Positions 9,081-17,435 of a stretch of 20,614 bases of DNA are shown here, one piece after another (within the stretch, counting starts at the first letter, position 1; every line of letters begins with the position of its first letter). The stretch is taken from assembly GCA_003427395.1 (NCBI GenBank), contig BFEA01000230.1, forward strand, positions 238,865 through 259,478. The letters run 5' to 3'. Made by a program: the position numbers and the translations under genes. The notes under the pieces were generated by a model. That model was given only the letters and a program-made list of their open reading frames with translations. It had not been told where the DNA came from and did no database searches. The stretch is from Chara braunii. Lineage: Eukaryota; Streptophyta; Charophyceae; Charales; Characeae.

Positions 9081-10410
9081 CTATACAATCTTACTAAAGA
9101 TCACAATATCGCCGAGGTACACGACGATAAACTTATATAAGTAGTCATGTAACATCCGATTCATCGCGTGTTGGAATGTACCAGGAGCATTGCATAGTCC
9201 AAAGGGCATCACCACAAACTCGTACGGACCATACCTGGTTTGAAAAGCAATTTTGTGTTGATTCTCATGCCTAATGGCAATCTGATGGTATTCGTACTTC
9301 AAATCTATCTTTGTGAAGTATTTGCATCCCTGCACTATATCCAGGAGGTCATCATTGCGGGGTAGAGGCTCTACTTTCTTAACTATGATGGCATTGAGGC
9401 CTCTATAGTCAATGCATATCCTTAGGGTCCCCTCTTTCTTCGGGACAAAGAGAACAAGTGCTCCATAGGAGAACATACTAGGTTGAATCCAACCCTTCTC
9501 TGGGAGCTCCTTGAGCTGGAGGCGGAGCTCGTCAAACTCCGCTGGAGACATCCTGTAGATCTTGCCCTGGCAAGTTTTAGATGTGTGGCCAACGTTGCCA
9601 CAGTTGAGACATGTGCCCTTGGCAACTGGGTCCCTCCACACCTTGTCGTCTAAACCAACTCGCACCCAAACTGGTGTCCCGTGGTCGCCTTGACGCTTAG
9701 ATCGACCTACCTTTTGTTTACCGGTCCCCTTAGCCTTTTTTTTGATAGGTGCCACGACTCCCCCATCCGAAGTCTCATTAGCCCCATCCTCTTCCGTGTC
9801 TTCCCCGAAGTCAGGGAAGTCGTCAATCTCAATCGCCTGACCATCGTGGTCCATGGACATAAAATTGCCCTTCTTCCTCCAATCTTCGGGAAACTTCTTC
9901 TTCCTACCATCTATCGGACCCTGTTGTGTGGTCCCAAGTTTGGCCTCTATATCCAAGACCTTCTTGTTGAAAGTAACGAAGTTATGGACATCGATGGTGG
10001 CCTCGTCCACCAACTTGTTATTCACATTTGTGGGCAGACATTTCAGATAAGCTGTGAGGAGTACCTGAGGGTCATAGCGCAGGCCAGGTACTACGATCAT
10101 ACGTTATACGACGTCTTTGACCTCATGAACTGTCTGGTACTGCTTTGAACCAAGACTAGCTAGTGAGTCAGTGGCCTTCTTAGCCCCTTGAGGGTCATGC
10201 CACCTATTTTACACAGTCCGTACGAAGTCTTCCAATCTTCGGGCTTGGGCCCAGGCATTGAAGTTCTGACCATAGCCCTATTGCTGAACTAGACCATTTA
10301 AACATCGTGTTGCAGAGCCTTCCACAAAGGATGCAACAACTATAATTTCCTGCTCTGGCGTTGTGAGCTTGTGCCTCACATATGTAGGCACAATCCTCAC
10401 CTAAGTGTCA
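9081..10410 (-). pseudogene. gag-pol: Gag C-terminal half fused to reverse transcriptase, protease missing
   Basis: From about 10410 the frame encodes the central retrotransposon Gag domain (VPTYVRHKL, VASFVEGSATR, RRLEDFVRT). Four stops interrupt it (lowest bases 10401, 10278, 10209, 10104). From Met at 10100 it is open for 339 codons: Gag C-terminal region (residues 1-60), an acidic/basic linker (65-160), and a CCHC zinc knuckle (C164, C167, H172, C177; 9570-9611) that would bind genomic RNA. RT starts at once with YRMSPAEF (residues 182-189) and continues through LRICIDYRGLN, KIDL (catalytic Asp kept) and VMPFGLCNAPGTFQ. The second catalytic motif, normally YLDD or YVDD, is YLGD (residues 328-331, GGC at 9113-9111). 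No aspartic protease lies between knuckle and RT, an interval usually well over 200 residues. It ends at TAG 9083-9081. Confidence 0.92.
9570..9611 (-). other. CCHC zinc knuckle of Gag nucleocapsid
   Basis: CLNCGNVGHTSKTC fits CX2CX4HX4C exactly, so all four zinc ligands survive although the gene is broken on both sides. Confidence 0.95.
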
Positions 10411-11430
10411 AAGGTCCTCTTCCTTCTTTTTGTCACGAGAGAACGGTTTAGGACTCAACAAGGGGATCTTGGGCATCCACTGAATGGGTTGGATTGCCCC
10501 AGGTGTCTGCTGCAGTGGCTGCGTAACCAATGGAACAGATAGTGGCACGCTAACCTGAGGCTGTCCTGATGGCTGGACTGTAGCTGCACCCGTCATTGAT
10601 GGAAGGGCCGAAGTTCCACTGACTGCTGCTAAACCACCTGAAAGAGGCATGCCAAACATAGGAGAAAAAGAGGGCCCTGTCGACGACGACGTCATTGAGG
10701 GGCCCGCAACCGTAGGGGGAGCTACAGAGTATTGCGGCTGCCTCATCACAGGACGAGGGGCCTGCAGTGCAACCAAAATATGATTTTGGCCACCCACTAG
10801 CTCGACCAACAACTCCTGCTGCACCACCCTTGCTTCAGCCATGCAAAGCAGTGAGCGTCGCAGTGACTTGATCGCAGGATCCAGTGTTGACTCATCTAGT
10901 GCTTCTATCTCTCCTAACTTCTGCCTCCTAGCTCCCAGTCTGACTTTTCTCATTCTAGCCCTCTGTCTTCTCTCTTCGACTTCCCTCAACTGCTGTTGTA
11001 ACTCATCATGAAGAGTCTCTGCTTGTAGGATCTCATAGTCTTTTGGCGTGAGTTGAGGCTGCTGGCTGAGTTGCAAACCAACAGACTGACTAATGAGTCC
11101 TTGAGAGACACCATGACTGACACCTGACGAAGAGGCCTGAGATGAGGCCTGAGACGAGGCTTGTGACATAGTAGAGGCGATAGCCATAGCTGCCTCAACG
11201 TTGGCCCTAGCATTTGCTTCTAGTGTTGCTGCTAATGCTCTTTCAGCGTTGGCTGCTGCTTCCCTTGCTCTATGTAATGTCGTCCTCTCCCTGACTTCCC
11301 TCTGCAGCCTCCTTTCCGCTCCTTGACCTAACTTTAGGAAAGTTATCGGTCGACTGAGTGCAGTTCTGCGAGTAACTGTAAGATTCTCCACTAATTGTTC
11401 CTCCTCCTCACTGCTTCCTTCTTCACTCAT
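10408..11430 (-). pseudogene. gag: Gag N-terminal part, coiled-coil and Gln/Ser-rich
   Basis: A 340-codon frame starts at the first Met after the leader (11430) with an acidic beginning (MSEEGSSEEEE). Residues 36-88 and 128-215 are rich in Arg, Glu, Ala and Leu with heptad-like spacing, probably coiled coils. Between them lies a Ser-Gln-Ala repeat (SQASSQASSQASS near 89-101). Residues 225-325 are rich in Pro, Ser, Gln and Gly. It ends at TGA because of an extra T in a CTTT run at about 10410-10412. In the next frame the conserved Gag domain follows directly, so gag was once a single long frame. No enzymatic role is expected; Gag forms the particle. The long N-terminal extension before the conserved Gag domain is characteristic of this family as I recall it. 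Confidence 0.8.
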
Positions 11431-11812
11431 GAACTACAGTGATGTGTGATCTAAAGTAGGATCCACATTGAACCCTACCTTAGCATGACACCCAACCGAG
11501 TAATAATAAACAACAAATTTCAGTCAGTTTGGAGAAAAATAATCAAGCGGTAATCAACAACCAATGTTAGATCCAGAAAGGTAACTCTATTTCTATTTTT
11601 AGACTATTTTGAAACAGAATGCAATGCAACAGGGAATGTACTATTCTATCTGCATCTGTCTGTTAGTTGTTAATCAAGTCCGTAATAACTAGCCTTCTTG
11701 GCGCCCCCACACGACCTTGGGCCGCCTCACGTTCAATGCATGAGTGTTATCACTGCCCCACCATCACAAGCAAAGCACCGAACAACCATTACGAATAACC
11801 AACAAGTGTAGT
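11431..11812 (-). other. Untranslated leader of the retrotransposon
   Basis: About 400 bases lie between the primer binding site and the first Gag Met, without a long frame. This is the usual place of packaging and dimerisation signals, but no specific structure was recognised. Confidence 0.6.
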
Positions 11813-11832
11813 TCGAACCAACTCCGATACCG
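11813..11832 (-). other. Primer binding site (tRNA-Met-like)
   Basis: On the minus strand, a few bases after the CA end of the 5' LTR, the sequence reads CGGTATCGGAGTTGGTTCGA. This is close to the TGGTATCRGAG start typical of initiator-Met tRNA primer sites in plant gypsy elements, with a C for the first T and divergence further in. Position and orientation match minus-strand priming and confirm the right LTR as the 5' LTR. Confidence 0.72.
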
Positions 11833-11835
11833 AAT

Positions 11836-12813
11836 TGCAAGGAATTTGAGCAATAGCGAAATGACATATTCCCAGATTACAAAATCACATTGATAGCCAA
11901 GAAGTACCACATTGTCCAAAAAGCAGAATTGCACCAATAATACACCAATGGAGAACCAGAGCACTGAATCCTAGTATCAACGAGAGCATAATCTCGCCAT
12001 CACCAACATAAGTATCCAAGGCCCTTCCTCTACTTGGCGCTCAGTGCCCAGACTACTAACATACAGCTACTTCCAGCCTACGAATTAACAATGTAACTGT
12101 TGACGTTAACAACAACAACAAAGTACATGAAGATGTTGCCTTCTACAGACTATCGCCAAGACCAGGTAAGTGCCCTCACGTCATCACCCTCATCTCTCTC
12201 TCTCCCCTTGGTCTTTTACCCGCGTCTTATCCCTCATATACGAAGACCACCACTACCCCTTGATGCACAACCAAGCTCAACCAGCTATGGGAGCTGGGCT
12301 ATGGCGCTGCCCACAATAGCGCCCTATGTACACGAATGCACGTGTGCTAGCACCTTGCCCAACACAACGCACAACACGCAAGCGCAGACTCAAACAGCAC
12401 TGCCGCACAACTGGCGAGTGCCCGAATGATCCGCCAAGCAATGAGCTCCTTCCTGCATGGAAAGGAGCTAGCCTGGTCGGCTGCTTGGCTGGGCTGGGCC
12501 TGTGCCCGAAAGCTTCTGGTAGGCCCTGCTGCGTGGGTCCCATTCGGTTGCAGCCGTAAACTGCCTGTCGTGCCTGCTCTTGTGTGTGTGGCTCAGGGCC
12601 TGCCTCCAAGAAAGGCCTAGAAGGCCGAAACAAAGAGTTGTTGGTCGTGGCCTGGGTTCCTTTAACCAACTAACGCGACGCAACTACCTGAACCCCAAAT
12701 GCGAAATTGACCACAAGGGGCCTCTCGTAATTTTATGAGGCCCGCCTTCACTTAGGGCAGCCACACATTGCAATTTGGGTCCCTGATGCCTGTCGAGGAG
12801 TCTGATCCTCGCA
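11836..12813 (-). repeat. 5' LTR (right copy)
   Basis: This is the direct repeat of 5723-6749. In plus coordinates it runs from TGCAAGG to CTCGCA, so on the element's strand it begins TGCGAG and ends with CA. It would hold the element's promoter. A CATAAAATTACGAG block near the LTR start is the only TATA-like site noticed. It differs from the left LTR by numerous substitutions spread evenly and by the very short (TC)6 at 12193-12204. The sense of pol and the adjoining primer site identify it as the upstream LTR. Confidence 0.92.
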
Positions 12814-13090
12814 TTTGCAAAAAAATCTGAAAATTTGAGTATCCGTATACTAGGTTGTGATCTTTCCAATAAAATAATGAGATTTTTTTTGAAAAGTCAA
12901 TAAGACTGCAAAATAATTGTCGCGCCGATTCAATGTATTTTCCCTTTGGCCATTCACCCATGTGTAGGCAAAAAAAAAAAACAAATAAACTTCAATGATT
13001 TTTCGCACTAAAAAATATGCATAAAATAATATGAAAATTGAAGTACCTGCAAAAATCATTTCAAACCGCGAAATAAATCGCAGTGTCGAG
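12814..13090 (+). repeat. AT-rich dimeric repeat X, copy B
   Basis: Similar to the reverse complement of 2056-2370 (CTGAAAATTTGAG, CGCGCCGATTC, CCATGTGT, ACTTCAATGATTTTTC, AACCGCGAAATAAATCGC). It contains two related sub-units (CTGAAAATTTGAG and ATGAAAATTGAAG, each followed by a CAAA-rich block). It begins exactly at the outer edge of the 5' LTR, so the retrotransposon inserted in or at the edge of this repeat. Confidence 0.72.
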
Positions 13091-13449
13091 CGCACGAGCT
13101 TTTTTCACAGAAGGTGAGAGCCCTCCTGGACATGTCACGCAGGAGTAAACAAAACAAAACTGAGATAAGTTAGAGACGGTGCGTAAGTAATCCCACGAAC
13201 TGTCGAGACGGACGTGGTTGCATCGTCCCTTTGCCACTCTAGCCGTGTGCGCCAGTCGTACCTATCTCGATCCCCTACGACAGGATAGGTTCCCGCGAGC
13301 CACAATTTACCTTCCCTAAAGGGTTGTCACCACCCTTGGGGGCGTATCCCTACCGAGCTACTGACCCACGTGAGAAACCTTTTATATGCAATCGCAAAGG
13401 TAGGTCAACCGAGGGCGTTTGCTCGTTCGATGCAGTATAGGTACAGTTG
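13091..13449. other. Unassigned spacer with minus-strand TATA-like site
   Basis: No coding signal recognised. On the minus strand TGCATATAAAAGG (13390-13378) is a strong match to a pol II TATA box, followed 6-11 bases downstream by CACGTG (13372-13367). Whether it drives transcription is unknown. Confidence 0.45.
13378..13390 (-). promoter_or_regulatory. Candidate TATA box
   Basis: Reads TGCATATAAAAGG on the minus strand. The two 117-bp tandem copies lie upstream of it in that orientation. No downstream open frame was recognised, so any transcript would be non-coding or unknown. Confidence 0.3.
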
Positions 13450-13683
13450 GTTAAAACGCCATCTGAACCCAGACGTTATCCGTTCCCTAGGGCGCTGATC
13501 TCCTCATTGCAAAACGAACATCGGTTGACTAGGACGATATTAACCAAGCGTGAAACCCACAACTCAGTTAAAACACCATCTGAACCCAGACGCTATCCGT
13601 TCCCTAGGGCGCTGATCTCCTAATTACAAAACGAACATCGGTCGACTAGGACGGTTTCAACCAAGTGTGAAACCCACAACTCA
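13450..13683. repeat. Two tandem copies of a 117-bp unit
   Basis: Copy 1 (13450-13566) and copy 2 (13567-13683) both run from GTTAAAACRCCATCTGAACC through CCGTTCCCTAGGGCGCTGAT to GAAACCCACAACTCA, with about ten differences by eye. The unit contains the palindrome CCCTAGGG. The flanking sequence does not continue the repeat on either side. No function recognised. Confidence 0.95.
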
Positions 13684-14795
13684 ATCCTAGTTTTTTAAAC
13701 ATTAGCGAGAAAAACATGATAATAACCGCACTCAATTATATTAAAACGAATTGATCATGGCCGATAAACATGTATGTACGATTCAACATAAGTTGAAATG
13801 ATAACTGAAAAAAACTAAGCATGAAAAAAAAAAAAAAATCATACTGAACCGCCAACGAAAAGTTGGTTTCGACAATAACCTCGATGCAACCAACAAGGTA
13901 GTCGGACTGCCTCAGTTTTGAGTTGATGAGACACGTTGCCGAGGTGATTCATTCCACCCCTACTATCAACCTACGATTGGGCACGCACATACCCGCCTCC
14001 ATCGATTTTGGTCTTTTTTTTTTATGACAGGCTGCTTTGCGGATGATTCTTCATCAGATGCATTACTCAAAGTGTTGCATGCCCCACCCTCTAGGAAGTG
14101 GTGTGGGGTACTGCTCCTCCTTGCCCGAGCACAAAGCTCGGATCTTAGAAGTCGGGTCGTCTCCACCGAATCGGCAAGTACGCCCCCGTAGAACGGTCCA
14201 CTCCGGGTCGATAATAGGGCCAACTCCTAAAGCAACGAACCCGCGCCCCAGATGCTTCAGAGAGAGAGACCGTGTCCACCGCGAGTATAGGTCATTCGGG
14301 AAAGAGCAGGTAGAGACATTTTTTTTTGTACTTTTTTGTTGTTTTTTTTCGTGATTGTTCGCCAATTTCTTTGACTATGATATTCAAAATTTTTGGATTC
14401 ATTTTTAAGATTGAGAACATTCTGACTTCAGGAAAAGACTTAAGTCAATTTAGCCTTGTCTGCTTTATTTGAACCGAATTCCTCCTACGGCGTACTCTTA
14501 ATAACCTCTTTTTCAAAGCAACAAGAAGACAGGTGATAGGTAAAAAGAAAACAAACAATTTTACCAGTCTTAAGCAGACACAACCAATTCTCTTTGGAGC
14601 ATCCTTCTACCTACCTGCACAACACACACAAAAAAAAAAAGTTAAAAAAAAACAATGCAATCCTATACTCAAGTCAAACCTCATGACTCACATACCCTTT
14701 CCTCTACCTTTTCTTTTGAACGTTCAAAACAAACAGGGTCAAATAAAGTGTGGGTTTACATGGTTGTGAAGGGGAGTCTGAGTCATTCAACTGAC
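13684..14795. other. Unassigned region
   Basis: AT-rich at 13684-13860 with an A-run near 13824-13838. 13900-14310 is more GC-rich, and the rest is AT-rich with short homopolymers. A small hairpin (CCGAGC, five-base loop, GCTCGG; 14125-14141) is present. Reading frames of 85-105 codons at 13966-14365 overlap on both strands and show no domain. Confidence 0.45.
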
Positions 14796-14835
14796 CTTGA
14801 GTGAGTGTTATTGAACGTGCCCTGACTCACTCAAG
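14796..14835. repeat. Inverted repeat, 11-bp perfect arms
   Basis: CTTGAGTGAGT (14796-14806) and ACTCACTCAAG (14825-14835) are exact reverse complements with an 18-base loop. Confidence 0.85.
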
Positions 14836-15941
14836 AAAGCCAAATAAAAAGTAAGAGTCGCCGAAGAAAACCGTAGTCCCGAGGCAAGTCTCGGGCCAAC
14901 TGCTAGTCCCAATCCGTCCTTAACTCACACGTCCACACGCGGTGAATCCATGTGTGAAAATGGCAAGGCCCGCACGTCCCCTAAAAAATCCATCGGTCTC
15001 ATGTCATTGTCAACTGGTCCCACGCTACTGACGACCACACTGAATGGTCCCAATTATCAAAACCGCTCACGCCATAATAATGCCCTTGGTGTTAAACCGC
15101 AAGCGCCACGTGCTTGCACCACCCACACGTGTTCCACACGTTAAAATTCGTTAGTACAGCGCGTGCGAGTGGTCACCCCGTCGCTTATACGAGTCCGCCT
15201 AATCTCGTTGTTCCACGTGCAGTGCCTCGTCTTTCCATAACCCAAAACCGCAAGTGTCATGCCGTTAATACCACCATGTCTTGTCACCCACTGCAGTTAC
15301 CGTGCTCGGGACACTAAAAAAAAAACAATAACGGGGATACCGATTGCATCGCCCACTTCACAAAAAAAAATGATTGCGTCAAAAGTCAAAACCACAAGCG
15401 CAGGAAACCGCCGCCGTGGCTGCACGCACCACGTGTTGGTCCCAACTGGACCCAAGCAGTCCCAAGTGGTCCCACCCCACTGCTGCCATAGTGGCAGCTT
15501 GTTTCCTCTCTAGCCATGCTCGCCCGTTGTCTGACTAGGCCAAACCAACGGGCGCAATAGTGAAAAGTCACCCCCGTCGGTGCCCATGAACTGTTGAAAT
15601 TCCGACCCAAGTTCGAAACCAGATGGACTGGGCGGGGCAGGCTGGGTTATTCAATGAGGAGCCTTACCTACTACCCTAGACATGTACAAAACCTGAGTGA
15701 ATCTTCCGCTATAATATGGAAAGGTACACCCTTGACTTTTGCTTATTGTGCATGTGGAGAGTAGTGGAGGGTTGCCCTCCCCTTGTGGTGCCCGTTTCCT
15801 TTGCCACGTCGGGGGGGGTGGTCTAAAAAAAAACGAATAAAAAGGGAAAAAAAAAATCAAAATCTAAAAAAAATAAAAAATTCAGGCAGACCGTTAAAAC
15901 GGGCGCCTATTCAGAAACACTGGGGTCATACTAATCTCGGA
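14836..15941. other. GC-rich unassigned region with CACGTG cluster
   Basis: No domain-bearing frame. CACGTG occurs at 15107, 15126, 15214 and 15430. GGTCCCA-type phrases recur near 15016, 15051, 15438 and 15473. 15826-15885 is A-rich. The region could be a promoter or CpG-rich spacer, but nothing downstream was recognised as a gene. Confidence 0.45.
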
Positions 15942-15994
15942 GCGGTCGATTTCGTCCACACGATCTCAGCGATCACACGGTCGAAATCGACCGC
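15942..15994. repeat. Inverted repeat, 13-bp perfect arms
   Basis: GCGGTCGATTTCG (15942-15954) and CGAAATCGACCGC (15982-15994) are exact reverse complements with a 27-base loop. One mismatch further out, CGG and CCG extend the arms to 17 positions. Not part of any repeat recognised elsewhere in the window. Confidence 0.9.
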
Positions 15995-16098
15995 GCCGGG
16001 CATGTAACTCCCCGTAGGGTTGCTCCAACATGAAGCTAGCCCAAATAGGGCCGTCTTCGAATTCGATCCTAGTATCCGCTAAGTGACAATTCGACGGG

Positions 16099-16450
16099 CT
16101 CGTAGCCCCATTGTTTTTTCGCTCATCTGGCCAGACTCACAATTCACAATCCTAAGGTTGTGGTGTGGTGGGTTAGAGTATTTGTATTTCGAGAACAAAG
16201 GTTGCACTGAAAGAGAACACAACAGTCTCTCTCTCTCCCTCTCTCTCCAATTTTGCAACAAAAATTATATATTTTCAATCAGAGAAGGAGGTCGGAGTCA
16301 TGACAGTCTGCCTGAAAATGGAACGGTTGGAAGTAATACCCAATTTTGCTTACAAGGACGACAATGCCCAGGAGGGAACCGACCCCCTCATATATAACTA
16401 TCACCAACAATGGTTCCCAGGCCGAGCAAGCCATGCCCCGGATCTGTACA
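16099..16450 (+). repeat. Dispersed repeat S, copy 2 (SINE-like candidate)
   Basis: Matches the reverse complement of 1595-1944 from CTCGTAGCCCC to beyond TGGTTCCCAGGCC. The A-box-like TGGCCAGACTC (16128) and B-box-like GGTTAGAGT (16171) are 43 bases apart, close to tRNA promoter spacing, but both are degenerate. A (TC)-rich run at about 16226-16248 sits where copy 1 has an A28 tract. A frame ending in CPGGNRPPHI and a stop has its counterpart in copy 1 (RPGGNQPPHI), although upstream parts differ. The 3' border is uncertain. Confidence 0.7.
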
Positions 16451-16679
16451 GTGGAACATAAGTTATAGTGAGTGAGTCGTAAATTGGCCCGTCATCAAAA
16501 GATAACAAAAGTTGTTGATCCTTGTAGGATCAGGTTGAAACTAGTCAAGCCTTGAATCAAATCGAATGAAAAGGACCTGCAACACAACCTAAGCCAGTTC
16601 CCAAAGCTACACTTAAGTGTATGGAGGATAAACCCCATGCCACAACTTATCTTAACTCCTTTTAAACGAATTTCAACCC

Positions 16680-17130
16680 ATCTTTGGTCAACACCATAAA
16701 TTTGCAAAAATTTTGGCAGCATGTTCCCTAAAATGGATGAATTTGTTAAATTTTTAATGATAAAAAAAACTAACTCCTCAAATATCAGAAATTTTTGTCA
16801 ACACTTCCCCTAAAGAAAATGCATTCTCATGATTTATATAAGGTTAAATACGAAATCGAAAATAAACTTTGACTTTACCAAGTTTAATTTTGCCTAACTC
16901 CCTTAATTAGCCAAAAACATTGGTAGCACTTCCCCTAGTGAAGTAAGATCTCAAGATTTATACTAAGTCATATATGAAGCTAACCAAAACTTTGACTCTG
17001 TAAAGCCTAAATTTGACTAAATCCTTGGATTTGTAAAAAATTGGGCAAAACTTTTGCTAGTGAAAGTAGCTTCTAAAAAATGATACAAGTCAAAGTATAA
17101 AAAATAAAAGATTAGCTATACTTGAGACGA
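16680..17130. repeat. Degenerate ~125-bp tandem repeat
   Basis: A CTTCCCCTARWGAA-like phrase occurs at about 16804, 16929 and, diverged, 17051 (CTTTTGCTAGTGAA), 122-125 bases apart. A weaker match (TGTTCCCTAAAATG) lies near 16721. Each is followed by AAACTTTGACT or TTTGACT and preceded by an A/T-rich block with AAAAATT. No coding potential. Confidence 0.55.
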
Positions 17131-17435
17131 ACGTTTGACTTCCACTCGATGATCAGACCAAGAGTTAGTCCTCAAGACATGACCTTGTGGGCTAACACTA
17201 AGTTTGGTTCTCATTGGGTCAATTCTATCTTCATCCTAAGCCACAAAAAACTATCCTCCTATCGCTCCAGCACATGGCGAGCATATGCCTATTGAAAAAC
17301 ATAACTCAAACCAACTCACAAGCAGAGCACATACAAGCGAGGTATGTACTCCCACCAAGTCTCCCAAGTTGATTTCACATAGTAGTTCATTGGTCCCTTA
17401 GATTAGTTAACCTTTTAGCCCCACTTACATATGGT

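Larger units (their letters stand above)
5723..12813 (-). mobile_element. Degenerate Ty3/gypsy (chromovirus-like) LTR retrotransposon
   Basis: The element runs right to left: 5' LTR (11836-12813), primer binding site, leader, gag, RT, RNase H, integrase with a C-terminal chromodomain-like region, polypurine tract, 3' LTR (5723-6749). The RT-RNase H-integrase order and the chromodomain place it in the Ty3/gypsy chromovirus group. TTTGC directly outside the right LTR (12814-12818) also occurs at 5717-5721, a candidate 5-bp target duplication. One unexplained base (5722) separates it from the left LTR. Thirteen premature stops (lowest plus-strand base at 10401, 10278, 10209, 10104, 9081, 8785, 8568, 8472, 8460, 8268, 8247, 7747 and 7345) and at least five frameshifts make it non-autonomous and inactive. 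The LTRs are visibly diverged, by eye roughly 85-90% identical over their first ~350 bases, so the insertion is old. Confidence 0.93.

Noticed and set aside
9681-10148. 155-codon plus-strand frame
   Set aside because: It is the antisense shadow of the gag-RT segment, which carries clear motifs on the minus strand.
13341-13364. tRNA gene (TAGCTCGGTAGG resembles an A box, minus strand)
   Set aside because: No B box at tRNA distance and no cloverleaf could be formed.
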